A stretch of 64,000 nt of DNA from Actinotalea caeni (lineage in GTDB: Bacteria > Actinomycetota > Actinomycetes > Actinomycetales > Beutenbergiaceae): positions 1 through 64,000 of the forward strand of contig NZ_WNXX01000006.1 in assembly GCF_009733795.1 (NCBI RefSeq), written 5' to 3'. The translations under genes were made by a program, and so were the position numbers. The notes below the pieces were generated by a model. That model was not told the origin of the DNA and ran no database searches. It was given only the letters and a program-made list of their open reading frames with translations. Of the stretch, positions 49,117 to 57,691 are shown piece by piece (position 1 is the first letter of the stretch; every line of letters begins with the position of its first letter).

Positions 49117-50933
49117 GCGAGCACCTCCCGCGGCGGGGCGGGGACGGTGCGGCTCGCCGGGGCCACCGCCGTCACGGGCTCCTGCCACGCGGCGGGGTCG
49201 GGTCGGCGGCTGCCGAGCACGGCGCAGGCGAGCACGTGGGTGCCGGGCTCGAGCGTGCCGCGCAGCATCGGGACGACGGTGCGCGGCACCAGCAGGTTGG
49301 TGTTCGGCGCGGCGCGCACCACCTCGCCGGCCCGGCCGCCGGCGAGGTCGCGCAGGCCGCTGAACCCCGCCGGGTAGGAGGCGCTCGCCTCGCCCGCGGT
49401 CGCCGTCCGGGCCCCGACCGTGGTGGCGACGGTGTCGCCCGTGCGGTCGAGCGCCCAGCCGCCCTCGGCGGTGTGCAGCGCGCGGTCGGTGCGGATCCGG
49501 TGCACGCGCACGTGCCACGGCAGCTGCGGCCACAGCCACGTCTCGATCTCGACGTCGGGCCACGGCTGCCAGCGGGTCCACACCATGCCGTCGCCGACGC
49601 GGGACTCCAGCGGTGCGCGGCGGCCGCGCCAGTGCAGCCCGTCCTCGCTCAGCACCAGCGTGGAGTCGGCCGCCTGCTCCGCCAGCCCGTTCCCGCTGGA
49701 GGGGACGCTGACGCCGAACACCGTCGAGTACGCGAGCTTGTCGTACTTCTCGGGACCGTGGCGGAACTGGTCGCCGTCCTGCCCACCGGCGAGCGCGAAC
49801 ACGTGCTCGCCGTCGCGGTCGTCGCAGAGCACGAGCAGCGGCCGCTGCTGCGTCCGGACCGGCTCGCGGGGGGCTGGGGCCGGCGTCGACGCCCAGAAGG
49901 GGTGCTCGTCGCCGACGGCGAGCGGCAGGAAGGCCTTCGCCGCCCAGTACGGGGAGCCAGGGGAGTTGTAGGTCTCGGCCATGAGCTGGTTGGGGTAGCC
50001 GTAGCCGATCGGGAGCACGCCGCGGTCGTCGACGTCGCGGCCGCGCCACCACTCGAGCTGGCGCGTGTAGAGCCCGCGGACCTGCGGCCACGGCAGCGCC
50101 TCGACGTCGGCGAAGGCCAGGGCGCCCCAGAACGCGGCGGCGGCGAACCGGTAGGTGAGGCTGCGCCCGTAGGGCAGCGTCGCGCCGTCGTCGTCGTACC
50201 AGTGCGCGAGGTCGGTCGCCGCGACGGCGGCGCGCTCGCGGAACCGCTGGGCGCGGCCCGGGTCCGTCTCGCCCGCGAGCCGGGCGTAGATCAGGCCGTA
50301 GAAGTGGAAGGCCCACGGCACGTAGTGGTCGCAGCGGCCGCTCGGGCCGTCGGCGTACCAGCCGTCGCCGAGGTAGAACGACTCGAGCCGGTCGAGCGCC
50401 GCCGCTGTCGCGCCGGCGTCCTGCAGCGGGGAGCCCACGCGGCCCAGCCCGAGGTTGACGAGCACCCGGAAGAACAGCCAGTTGTTGTCGTTGCAGTCGA
50501 CGGCGTTGATGCGCGCCAGCCAGTCGGCGAGGTGGTCGCGCGCCTGCGGCGGGAGCGGGTCCCACAGCCGTTCCGGCACCATCGCCAGCCCGAGCCCGAG
50601 GGCGGCCATCTCGACGAGGCGCTGGTCGCGGTCGCCCGCGAGGCCCCAGTAGCCGGGCGAGGCCGGGTCGCTGCCGCTCGCCAGCCCGGCGAGCACCGGG
50701 TCGAGATCGATGTCCGCGCCGCCGGCGACGAGCGGCATCAGGCCCCACAGGGGGCGGGCGAAGCCCTCGAGACCGGCCGCGACGTCGTCGAAGTGCGCGC
50801 CGGTCCCACCCAGGTGCGCCTGGCCGCCGTCGAGCCGCTGCCGCACGGGCTCCCAGAGCGCCGTCGCGAACGAGGCGACCTCGTCGCGCGTCGTGCGCGG
50901 GCCGGTGAGCTCGGGTGCGACCAACGGGACCAT
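49113..50933 (-). CDS. DUF2264 family protein (probable glycan-processing enzyme)
   Basis: 606 residues. The N-terminal two thirds is an alpha-helical toroid-like domain (GLEGFARPLWGLMPLVAGGA, NAVDCNDNNWLFFRVLVNLG, YADGPSGRCDHYVPWAFHFY), and the rest is beta-rich (WTRWQPWPDVEIETWLWPQL). This matches DUF2264, which I believe is related to the GH154 glycoside hydrolases acting on uronic-acid glycans; treat that as recollection. Lacks a signal peptide, so works on imported oligosaccharide. First gene of the seven-gene operon. GGAGAGGAAC precedes the ATG. Controlled by the LacI-family protein encoded upstream. Confidence 0.85.
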   Translation of the reverse strand: MVPLVAPELTGPRTTRDEVASFATALWEPVRQRLDGGQAHLGGTGAHFDDVAAGLEGFARPLWGLMPLVAGGADIDLDPVLAGLASGSDPASPGYWGLAGDRDQRLVEMAALGLGLAMVPERLWDPLPPQARDHLADWLARINAVDCNDNNWLFFRVLVNLGLGRVGSPLQDAGATAAALDRLESFYLGDGWYADGPSGRCDHYVPWAFHFYGLIYARLAGETDPGRAQRFRERAAVAATDLAHWYDDDGATLPYGRSLTYRFAAAAFWGALAFADVEALPWPQVRGLYTRQLEWWRGRDVDDRGVLPIGYGYPNQLMAETYNSPGSPYWAAKAFLPLAVGDEHPFWASTPAPAPREPVRTQQRPLLVLCDDRDGEHVFALAGGQDGDQFRHGPEKYDKLAYSTVFGVSVPSSGNGLAEQAADSTLVLSEDGLHWRGRRAPLESRVGDGMVWTRWQPWPDVEIETWLWPQLPWHVRVHRIRTDRALHTAEGGWALDRTGDTVATTVGARTATAGEASASYPAGFSGLRDLAGGRAGEVVRAAPNTNLLVPRTVVPMLRGTLEPGTHVLACAVLGSRRPDPAAWQEPVTAVAPASRTVPAPPREVLA

Positions 50934-51006
50934 CGGTTCCTCTCCGGTGAGGACGCGGGCGGGTGCTGCGCGCGAAGCACGGCGATGAAAGCTGTTACAT
51001 CTGCGG

Positions 51007-51020
51007 TGCAACACGCTACG
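51007..51020 (-). promoter_or_regulatory. LacI-family operator at the sugar operon
   Basis: TGCAACACGCTACG matches the perfect operator TGTAACACGTTACA (52262-area) at 11 of 14 positions and overlaps the operon's -10 box. Confidence 0.65.
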
Positions 51021-51041
51021 TCAGGGTTCGAGGAGGGTCAA
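51013..51041 (-). promoter_or_regulatory. Promoter of the seven-gene sugar operon
   Basis: Minus strand: -35 TTGACC (51036-51041), 17-nt spacer, -10 TAGCGT (51013-51018). The operator covers the -10, so the LacI protein should act as a repressor. The leader is about 75 nt. Confidence 0.65.
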
Positions 51042-51174
51042 GGTCGTTGCCGTGCGTTCCACGGAGCGCAGGTGCGCCCGCCGCCCGCGTGACGACGTGG
51101 CCGTCGTACGAGGTCGCGTCAGGTCGGCAGGGTCGCGCGGGAGGTCGCGCGCCGGTCACGCGCGGCGACCGGCG

Positions 51175-52239
51175 TCAGGACGCGGTCGGCTCGCTCGCGC
51201 CGCCGGGCCGCACGGCCAGGCGCTTGGTCGACTCCCGCACGACGACGTGGGTGCCGATCCGTACGTGCTTCTCGCCGCCGCCGTACAGCGCCATGCGCGC
51301 GGCGGTGCGGCCCATCTCCAGCCGTGGCACGTGCAGCGTCGTGAGCGGCGGCCACAGGTCGCGCGCCATCGGGACGTCGTCGAAGCCCACGACCGACAGG
51401 TCGTCGGGCACGCGCCGCCCCATCTCCCGGGCGGCGGCGAGGATGCCGGCCGCGAGCTCGTCGTTGGCGGCGACGATCGCGGTGACGTCGCGCTCGAGGA
51501 GGGCCCGGCCGTGCCGGTAGCCGGCGTCGCGCTGCATCGTCACGGGCACGATCAGCGACTCGTCGACCGGGATGCCGAAGTCGGTGAGCGCGTCGCGGAA
51601 GCCGTCGGCACGCATGCGCCCCGTCGCGTAGGACGACGGCCCGGCGAGGTGGGCGATGGCGGTGTGCCCGAGCGAGAGCAGGTAGGTCGTGATCGCGTGG
51701 GCCGACGCCCGCGCGTCGTAGGAGACGACGTGCACCGGTGCGTCGGGCGAGCCGGTCCAGGGCCGGCCGCACAGCACGAGCCGGGCGCCCGCGCGCTGCA
51801 TCGCCGCGGCGCGCTCGGCGATGCGGTCCTGGTGGTCGGTGTCGCCGACGCTCGCGCCGATGATGATCGTGGCGTCGACGTCGCGCGTGCGCATCGTGTC
51901 GATGAACTCCAGCTCGCGCTCCGCCGAGCTGGCGGTGGTGCCGATGAGGGTCGCGATGCCGGCCGCGCGCGCCTGCTCCTCGATGCCCGCGGCGATACCG
52001 GTGTAGTAGGCGCTGCTGAGGTGGGGCAGCGCGATCGCCAGCGTGCCCGACAGGCTGGAGAGCGTCCGGGTGGTCGAGGCCCGGTAGTCGAGCTCGTCGA
52101 CGGCGGCCATCACCCGGTCCCGCGTCTCGCGGGGTGCGGTGTAGGTGTTGTTGAGGATGCGCGAGACCGTCGCGACGGACACGCCCGCGCGGGCGGCGAC
52201 GTCGCGCACCGTCGTGCGGCGACCGGTTCCTGCTCGCAT
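51175..52239 (-). CDS. LacI family transcriptional regulator
   Basis: 354 residues. HTH TTVRDVAARAGVSVATVSRI and hinge helix (STTRTLSSLSG) precede a periplasmic-binding-protein-like sensor (ALPHLSSAYYTGIAAGIEEQ, VAANDELAAGILAAAREMGR, SVVGFDDVPMARDLWPPLTT). Probably represses the sugar operon downstream and its own gene in the absence of the sugar. GAGGTGAGG stands immediately before the ATG; a GTG 6 nt earlier is an alternative. Operators at 51007 and 52256 fit the GTAAC half-sites typical of this family. Confidence 0.92.
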   Translation of the reverse strand: MRAGTGRRTTVRDVAARAGVSVATVSRILNNTYTAPRETRDRVMAAVDELDYRASTTRTLSSLSGTLAIALPHLSSAYYTGIAAGIEEQARAAGIATLIGTTASSAERELEFIDTMRTRDVDATIIIGASVGDTDHQDRIAERAAAMQRAGARLVLCGRPWTGSPDAPVHVVSYDARASAHAITTYLLSLGHTAIAHLAGPSSYATGRMRADGFRDALTDFGIPVDESLIVPVTMQRDAGYRHGRALLERDVTAIVAANDELAAGILAAAREMGRRVPDDLSVVGFDDVPMARDLWPPLTTLHVPRLEMGRTAARMALYGGGEKHVRIGTHVVVRESTKRLAVRPGGASEPTAS

Positions 52240-52255
52240 CCTCACCTCATCGGGT

Positions 52256-52281
52256 CGCGGGTGTAACACGTTACACCCGCG
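52256..52281. promoter_or_regulatory. LacI-family operator, perfect 12-nt arms (autoregulatory)
   Basis: CGCGGGTGTAAC, centre AC, and the exact reverse complement. It lies 17 nt before the lacI-type gene and encloses TAACGT, a possible -10 on the minus strand. The best palindrome in the promoter set. Confidence 0.85.
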
Positions 52282-52318
52282 CGGCAGCGTGGACGCCTTC
52301 CGACCCCGTCGCGCGTCG

Positions 52319-52347
52319 TTGCGGGCGTGCTCGACGACCGACACGAT
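52319..52347 (+). promoter_or_regulatory. Dodecin promoter
   Basis: -35 TTGCGG (52319-52324), 17-nt spacer, -10 CACGAT (52342-52347); GAGGGAG at 52382-52388 is the ribosome site. Confidence 0.5.
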
Positions 52348-52393
52348 GGAGGCCAGGCCGTCAGCGACGGCGGCCCCAACCGAGGGAGTCATC

Positions 52394-52603
52394 ATGGCCA
52401 GCTCGATCGCCCGTGTCACCACGATCACGGCACGCTCCGACGTCAGCTTCGAGGACGCGATCCAGGCCGGTGTCGGGCGTGCGGCGCAGACGCTGCGCAA
52501 CGTCTCGGGCGCCTGGGTGAAGGAGCAGAAGGTCGAGGTGTCCGACGGCGCGATCACCGCCTACCAGGTGGTGCTCGAGGTGACCTTCGTCCTCGACGAC
52601 TGA
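52394..52603 (+). CDS. Dodecin (flavin-storage protein)
   Basis: 69 residues, the standard dodecin length. Pattern: RVTTITARSDVSFEDAIQAG, VGRAAQTLRNVSGAWVKEQK (Trp that stacks on flavin), then the strand YQVVLEVTFVLDD. Twelve copies form a hollow sphere binding riboflavin or FMN pairs and buffering free flavin. GAGGGAG before the ATG. The CPBP protease gene follows directly. Confidence 0.93.
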   Translation: MASSIARVTTITARSDVSFEDAIQAGVGRAAQTLRNVSGAWVKEQKVEVSDGAITAYQVVLEVTFVLDD

Positions 52604-52685
52604 GCTGAGCACCTCGGCTGCGCCCGGTCCGGGGACCGCGGCGCCGGACGGGCTGCGCCGCCGCCGGCTGGTCTGCCTGGCGACG

Positions 52686-53267
52686 GTGCTGGTCGGCGCC
52701 GTCGTGCTCGCGGTCTCGCTGCGCATCCCGCCCGGCGACCCGGCGTTCTACGGCGCCACGCTCGCGCTGGCGGCGGTGTGGGTGGTCGGTGCGCTCGCAT
52801 CCGGGCCGCTGCGACTGGGCCGGGTCGGCCGCGACGACGGCCCGCGTCCGGTCCTCGCCCCGCTGCTCGTCGGGCTGGCGCTCGCGGGCGTCTTCGTCGT
52901 CGGTGCGCTGCTGGTGCGCGAGCTGCCGGTCCTCGGTGACCAGGTCCGCCACGTGCTGGGCTTCGCCGCCGAGGGGCCGCTCGCGCTCGTGCTCGCCGTC
53001 ACCGTCGTCAACGGCGTGGCCGAGGAGCTGTTCTTCCGCGGTGCGGTCTACGCCGCCGCGCCGCGTGCGCCGATCGTCGTCGCGACGGTCGCGAACGTCG
53101 CGGCCGTCGTCGCCTCGGGCAACCTCATGCTCGGGTTCGCCGCCGCCGTGCTCGCCGTCGTCGTCGGGCTGCAGCGGCGCGCCACGGGCGGCGTGCTCGC
53201 GCCCGCGATCACGCACGTGACCTGGTCGAGCGTGATGCTGCTCGCCCTGCCGCAGGTGTTCGGCTAG
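52686..53267 (+). CDS. CPBP family intramembrane metalloprotease
   Basis: At least 193 residues, about six membrane segments, with the CPBP/Abi motifs EELFFRG (Glu pair, Arg) and a late AITHVTW (His). Family members process membrane proteins or prenylated substrates. The start is uncertain: the GTG at 52686 cuts into membrane segment one, while the frame is open back to 52584 and the residues before it (LRRRRLVCLAT) look like a real cytoplasmic head. No ATG, GTG or TTG occurs there; CTG at 52605, 1 nt after the dodecin stop, is a candidate. Confidence 0.8.
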   Translation: MLVGAVVLAVSLRIPPGDPAFYGATLALAAVWVVGALASGPLRLGRVGRDDGPRPVLAPLLVGLALAGVFVVGALLVRELPVLGDQVRHVLGFAAEGPLALVLAVTVVNGVAEELFFRGAVYAAAPRAPIVVATVANVAAVVASGNLMLGFAAAVLAVVVGLQRRATGGVLAPAITHVTWSSVMLLALPQVFG

Positions 53268-54173
53268 TCAGCCGCCGTCGGCCTCGCGCTCGGCGAGCGC
53301 GAGCCGGACCGCCTCGGCGTAGGGCGTCGGCTCGAACGGGACCAGGTCGCGGATGCTGGTGTCGCGCTGCAGCACCGCCACCCCCATCGAGTCGATGAGG
53401 TTGCGCCCCGTGGTGACGTCGACGTCGGTCACCAAAGCGAGCCAGTACGAGGACAGCCGCGGCGTGAGCACCGGCACCGGCACGATCGGCAGCGAGCGGC
53501 CGAGCACCTGCTCCGCCGCGACCTGCAGCATCTGCAGGTAGGTCAGCCGGTCGGGACCGCCGATCTCGAACGTGCGGCCGTAGGCCTCCGGGCGCCCGAC
53601 GACGCCAGACAGGTAGCGCACGACGTCGCCGACGGCGATCGGTTGCGTGGGCGTCGTCGCCCAGCGGGGCACGATCATCGCAGGCAGGTTGCGGACCAGC
53701 TGCCGGGTCAGCTCCCACGACACCCCGCCGTGGCCCACGACGACCGCCGCACGCAGGGTCGTGACCGGCACGCCCGCGGCACCGAGGTGGCGCTCGTTGC
53801 GACGGCGGCTGCGCAGGTGCACCGACAGCTCGCCGTCGTCGTCGGGCCCGAGGCCGCCCAGGTAGACGATCTGCTGCACGCCGGCACGCGCGGCCGCGGT
53901 GCCGAACGCGAGCGCGGCGGCCTGGTCGAGCGCCTCGAAGTCGGGGTGGTCGAGCGAGTGCACGAGGTAGACGGCGACGTCGACCCGGTCGAGCGCGGCA
54001 GCCAGGCTGTCCGGGTCGCCGACGTCGCCGCGCACCGCGCGCCCGGGGCCGTCGTAGCCCTCGGGCCGGCGCGTCATCGCGCGCACGTCGTGCCCGGCGT
54101 CGAGCAGCGCCGGCACCAGCCGGCGCCCGACGAAACCGGTCGCGCCCGTGACGAGGACCCTCAGGGGTGACAT
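53268..54173 (-). CDS. NAD(P)-binding NmrA/SDR-a5-like protein
   Basis: 301 residues. Atypical SDR cofactor loop TGATGFVGRRLVPALLDAGH, then YLVHSLDHPDFEALDQAAAL, YLGGLGPDDDGELSVHLRSR and FEIGGPDRLTYLQMLQVAAE, which fit the NmrA/complex-I-39-kDa group (YbjT-like). The active-site Tyr/Lys is absent, so it may be a sensor or chaperone-type protein rather than an enzyme. ATG at 54173 follows CAGACT by 6 nt. The stop abuts that of the CPBP gene. Confidence 0.86.
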   Translation of the reverse strand: MSPLRVLVTGATGFVGRRLVPALLDAGHDVRAMTRRPEGYDGPGRAVRGDVGDPDSLAAALDRVDVAVYLVHSLDHPDFEALDQAAALAFGTAAARAGVQQIVYLGGLGPDDDGELSVHLRSRRRNERHLGAAGVPVTTLRAAVVVGHGGVSWELTRQLVRNLPAMIVPRWATTPTQPIAVGDVVRYLSGVVGRPEAYGRTFEIGGPDRLTYLQMLQVAAEQVLGRSLPIVPVPVLTPRLSSYWLALVTDVDVTTGRNLIDSMGVAVLQRDTSIRDLVPFEPTPYAEAVRLALAEREADGG

Positions 54174-54179
54174 CGCCTC

Positions 54180-54185
54180 AGTCTG
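54180..54185 (-). promoter_or_regulatory. -10 box of a leaderless promoter
   Basis: CAGACT on the minus strand, 6 nt before the ATG at 54173. Confidence 0.45.
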
Positions 54186-54200
54186 GCAGGCGCACCGTCG

Positions 54201-54752
54201 TCAGGCGCAGGACCGGGCGAGCTCGAAGACGATGATCCCCTCCGCGGCGTACCGTGCACCGCCGGACCGGTACTCCACGCGGAGGACGCCGGTCGTGCCG
54301 ACGCCGCGGAGCAGCACGACGACGTCGTAGCGGGTGCCCGCCTGCAGCCGCGCCCCCTGGGCCGGGACCCGCTCGTCCCAGGGGATCCCTTCGCCGTCGG
54401 GCCCGTCGCCCTCGATGCCGGCGAGCCGCATCGCACCGATGGCGACGGCGTCCCCGCGCAACGGCATCACGACGACGTCCACCAGCTCGACACCCTGGGT
54501 GTCGAGGAGCTCGGCGCGCTCGACCTCGAGGTCCGCCGTCGGCTGCACCTGCTGCCCGAACGCGACGACCTCGTCGCCGACGACCGAGATGCACGCCTCC
54601 GCCCGGCCCTCCCCGCCCAGCCCGAGCGGACCGCCGGGCCACCGGACGCCGCTCACGACCACCTCGACCACGATCGCGACCACGGCGAGCGCCGCCACGA
54701 GCCAGACCGCCTGCCACCGCGACGTCGCGCGCCGTCGGCCGAGCACGTCCAT
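54201..54752 (-). CDS. Membrane-anchored extracytoplasmic hypothetical protein
   Basis: 183 residues. A short basic head (DVLGRRRATSRWQ), one membrane segment (AVWLVAALAVVAIVVEVVVS, about 16-35) and an exterior beta-rich domain with two Cys (ACISVV and SCA at the end), probably joined as a disulfide. No family recognised. GGAGAGGAAC before the ATG matches the ribosome site of the DUF2264 gene. It precedes the NmrA-like gene (27 nt) on the same strand. Confidence 0.72.
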   Translation of the reverse strand: MDVLGRRRATSRWQAVWLVAALAVVAIVVEVVVSGVRWPGGPLGLGGEGRAEACISVVGDEVVAFGQQVQPTADLEVERAELLDTQGVELVDVVVMPLRGDAVAIGAMRLAGIEGDGPDGEGIPWDERVPAQGARLQAGTRYDVVVLLRGVGTTGVLRVEYRSGGARYAAEGIIVFELARSCA

Positions 54753-54865
54753 GCGGTTCCTCTCCGCCGGCTCCACCCCGAACCGTCTGCCGCGAGGCTA
54801 CCGCCGAGCGCACGCCTGCACAGTCGTCCTCGACGCCCGGCCCGCTCGGCTCTTGCGCGGCGCGA

Positions 54866-54871
54866 TAGCGT
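54866..54871 (+). promoter_or_regulatory. -10 box of a leaderless promoter (tldD)
   Basis: TAGCGT, 8 nt before the GTG at 54880; divergent from the 54201 gene. Confidence 0.45.
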
Positions 54872-54879
54872 CGGCGATC

Positions 54880-56316
54880 GTGACCCACTTCGACACCGCC
54901 ACCGCCGCGGTCGAGGCGGCGCTGGCTGCGGGGGCGTCCTACGCGGACGCGCGTCTGATGTCCCGCAGCGCCGAGCGCATGCTCGCCCGCAACGGCGAGA
55001 TCGCCGACACCACCCGCACGAGCGACGTCGGGATCGGCGTGCGCGCCCTGGTCGGCTCCAGCTGGGGCTTCTTCGCCACCTCCGACCTCGACGGCGGCGC
55101 CCGCCGCGCCGGCGAGCAGGCCGCCGAGATCGCGGCCGCGAGCGCGCGGGTGCCGATGCGGGCGGCCCGCATGGTGCCCGCCGAGCCGGTCGTGGCGAGC
55201 TGGAGCAACCCGGTCGTCACCGACCCCGCCGACGTCAGCGAGTCCGACAAGGCCGACCTGCTCGTCGCCGCCACGAGCGCGATGCGCGAGCACGGCGCCG
55301 ACGTCGCGACCGGCACCCTCACGTTCTGGGACACCAGCAAGTGGTTCGTCTCCAGCGAGGGCCACCGCATCGACCAGCGGATCCGCGAGGCCGGCGGCGG
55401 CATCGAGGCGACCGCGGTCGGCAACGGCGAGACGCAGCGACGCTCCTACCCCAACAGCATGGGCGGCCAGCTCGGCACCCGCGGCTGGGAGCTCGTCGAG
55501 GAGCTGGACCTCGTCGGGAACGCGCCGCGCGTCGCCGAGGAGGCTCGTGCGCTGCTGACGGCGCCCGAGTGCCCGGCCGGCGTCACCGACGTCATCCTCG
55601 ACGGCAGCCAGGTGGCGCTGCAGATCCACGAGTCGGTCGGGCACGCGATCGAGCTCGACCGCATCCTCGGCTGGGAGGCCGCCTACGCCGGCCGCTCCTG
55701 GCTCGACCTCGACAGGCTCGGCAGCCTGCGCTACGGGTCGGACCTCATGTCGATCGCGATCGACCCGACCTTCCCGGGTGCGCTCGGCTCGTTCGGGTAC
55801 GACGACGAGGGCACCCCCGCCGCGAAGCGGATGGCGGTCGACGCCGGCACCTGGGTGGGCGTGCTCGCCGGGCGCGACTCGGCCGCCCTCGCGGGCCTCG
55901 ACTACGCCGGCAGCGTCCGCTCCGACGGCTGGCGACGGCTGCCGATGGTCCGCATGACCAACGTGGGCCTCGAGCCCGGGCCGCACACCCTGGAGGAGAT
56001 CGTCGCGGCGACCGACGACGGCATCTACATGGAGACCAACCGCTCCTGGTCGATCGACGACCGCCGGCTCAACTTCCAGTTCGGCTGCGAGATCGCCTAC
56101 GAGATCAAGAACGGGAAGCGGGGCCGCATGCTCAAGAACCCCACCTACACCGGCATCGGGCCGCGGTTCTGGCAGTCGATGGACATGCTCTCCTCGGAGA
56201 TCGTGCCGTGGGGCCTCGGCAACTGCGGCAAGGGGCAGCCGGGCCAGGTCGGGCACACCGCTCACCCCGCGGCGCCCGCCCGGTTCCGCGACGTGCGGGT
56301 GGGGGTGCGGGCATGA
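54880..56316 (+). CDS. tldD: Metalloprotease TldD
   Basis: 478 residues. The zinc site is intact: HESVGHAIELDRILGWE (HExxxH, about 250-255) and the late Cys in GNCGKGQPGQVGH (about 449). TldD works with TldE/PmbA, encoded next, as a heterodimeric peptidase that trims unfolded peptides, for example antitoxin CcdA or precursor peptides of microcins and other RiPPs in E. coli. Start GTG at 54880, TAGCGT at 8 nt. Overlaps tldE by 4 nt. Confidence 0.95.
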   Translation: MTHFDTATAAVEAALAAGASYADARLMSRSAERMLARNGEIADTTRTSDVGIGVRALVGSSWGFFATSDLDGGARRAGEQAAEIAAASARVPMRAARMVPAEPVVASWSNPVVTDPADVSESDKADLLVAATSAMREHGADVATGTLTFWDTSKWFVSSEGHRIDQRIREAGGGIEATAVGNGETQRRSYPNSMGGQLGTRGWELVEELDLVGNAPRVAEEARALLTAPECPAGVTDVILDGSQVALQIHESVGHAIELDRILGWEAAYAGRSWLDLDRLGSLRYGSDLMSIAIDPTFPGALGSFGYDDEGTPAAKRMAVDAGTWVGVLAGRDSAALAGLDYAGSVRSDGWRRLPMVRMTNVGLEPGPHTLEEIVAATDDGIYMETNRSWSIDDRRLNFQFGCEIAYEIKNGKRGRMLKNPTYTGIGPRFWQSMDMLSSEIVPWGLGNCGKGQPGQVGHTAHPAAPARFRDVRVGVRA

Positions 56317-57680
56317 GCGCGATCGCCGACGCCGCGGCACGCGCCGTCGAGGCGGTGACCGACCGGCTCCCCGGGGCCGAGGTCGTCGTCGAGGTCGAGC
56401 GCGCCGAGGACCATCTCACGCGGTTCGCGGACTCCGCGATCCACCAGAACGTCGCCGACGACACCTGGTCGGTCGGCGTGACGGCGCACCACGAGGGCCG
56501 CACCCTCACGGTCACCTCCGACCTCGCCGGCGCCGGCGACGGGGAGTCGCTCACGGCGCTCGCCGAGCGGCTGGTGTCGTCGCTGCCGCTCGCCCCGCGC
56601 GACCCGCGCTGGCCCGGCGTCGCGGAGCGCGCCGAGGTCCCGGCACCCGCCGAGCAGCCCGGCACCTCGCCGGTCGAGCGGGCCGACGCCGTCGCGGCGT
56701 TCGTCGACGGCGCGGGCGGGCTGCCCGCGTTCGGGTACGTCCGCACCGAGCGCGCACACGTCGCGGTCGCCACGAGCGGCGGCCAGCTCGCGACGATGCT
56801 CACGTGCGCCACCGCGATCGACGGCATCGCGAGCCTCGACGGGGTCGACGGCGTCTTCCGCCGCCGCGCGCACACGCTCGCCGAGCTCGACCCCCACGCC
56901 GCCGGTGCGCTCGCCGCCGCCAAGGCGCGGGCGGCCCAGGACGCCGTCGAGCTGGAGCCGGGGCGCTACGAGGTGGTGCTGGAGCCGACCGCGGCCGCCA
57001 ACATCGTCTCGACGCTCGCGCTGTACGGGTTCAACGGGCGCATGGCGCTCGACGGCGCGTCGTTCGTCGAGGTGGGCGCCGAGCAGCTCGACCCGGCGAT
57101 CACCGTGGTCGACGACGCTCCCGGATGGGGCGTCACGATCGACGGCGAGGGCACACCGACGCAGCGTCACGTGCTCGTCGACGCCGGCCGCAGCACGATG
57201 CTCGCGCACGACCGACGTACCGCTGCCGAGGCGGGCGCCCGGTCCACCGGGCACGGCTTCGGCATCGGCATGCCGGTGCCGGCGCACACCCGCATCGAGG
57301 CCGGTCCGCAGGCGCCCGCCCCCGCGGCGGCGCCGGCGCACGTCAACCCCGCCGCGGCGCCGCTGCTGCCGGGGGCCGGTGCGTCCTCGCGCGCGCTGCT
57401 GGTCTCCGACTTCTGGTACACCCGCGTGCTCGACCCCCGCCAGGTGACGGTGACCGGGCTGACGCGCAACGGCGTCTGGCTGGTCGAGGGCGGTGAGATC
57501 GTGGGCGCGGTCGCCAACGTCCGGTTCACGCAGTCCTACCCCGGCGCGCTCGCGCCGGGTCAGGTGCTGGGTGTCGGGCCCGTCGCGGTGACCGACCCGA
57601 GCTCGTGGTCGGCGACCGCCTACGGCGCGCCCGCGCTGCACCTCGCGTCGTGGAACGTCACGGGCAACGCCTCCGGCTGA
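56313..57680 (+). CDS. TldE/PmbA family subunit
   Basis: 455 residues, the non-metal partner of TldD, sharing the fold but lacking HExxxH, as expected. Recognisable parts: FADSAIHQNVADDTWSVGVT, GALAAAKARAAQDAVELEPG, RYEVVLEPTAAANIVSTLAL, and the C-terminal SDFWYTRVLDPRQVTVTGLT with RNGVWLVEGGEIVGAVANVR. Coupled through ATGA. The pair forms a closed cavity protease; no RiPP precursor was seen close by. Confidence 0.92.
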   Translation: MSAIADAAARAVEAVTDRLPGAEVVVEVERAEDHLTRFADSAIHQNVADDTWSVGVTAHHEGRTLTVTSDLAGAGDGESLTALAERLVSSLPLAPRDPRWPGVAERAEVPAPAEQPGTSPVERADAVAAFVDGAGGLPAFGYVRTERAHVAVATSGGQLATMLTCATAIDGIASLDGVDGVFRRRAHTLAELDPHAAGALAAAKARAAQDAVELEPGRYEVVLEPTAAANIVSTLALYGFNGRMALDGASFVEVGAEQLDPAITVVDDAPGWGVTIDGEGTPTQRHVLVDAGRSTMLAHDRRTAAEAGARSTGHGFGIGMPVPAHTRIEAGPQAPAPAAAPAHVNPAAAPLLPGAGASSRALLVSDFWYTRVLDPRQVTVTGLTRNGVWLVEGGEIVGAVANVRFTQSYPGALAPGQVLGVGPVAVTDPSSWSATAYGAPALHLASWNVTGNASG

Positions 57681-57691
57681 GGGCGCGCGCC

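Larger units (their letters stand above)
50934..51174. other. Regulatory gap between lacI-type gene and sugar operon
   Basis: 241 nt containing the operon promoter and operator (described separately) and a further half-site GTTACA at 50994-50999. No gene seen. Confidence 0.6.

Noticed and set aside
54880-57680. RiPP biosynthesis locus around tldD/tldE
   Set aside because: No precursor peptide, cyclodehydratase, lanthionine synthetase or radical-SAM maturase lies nearby; tldD/tldE are common housekeeping genes.
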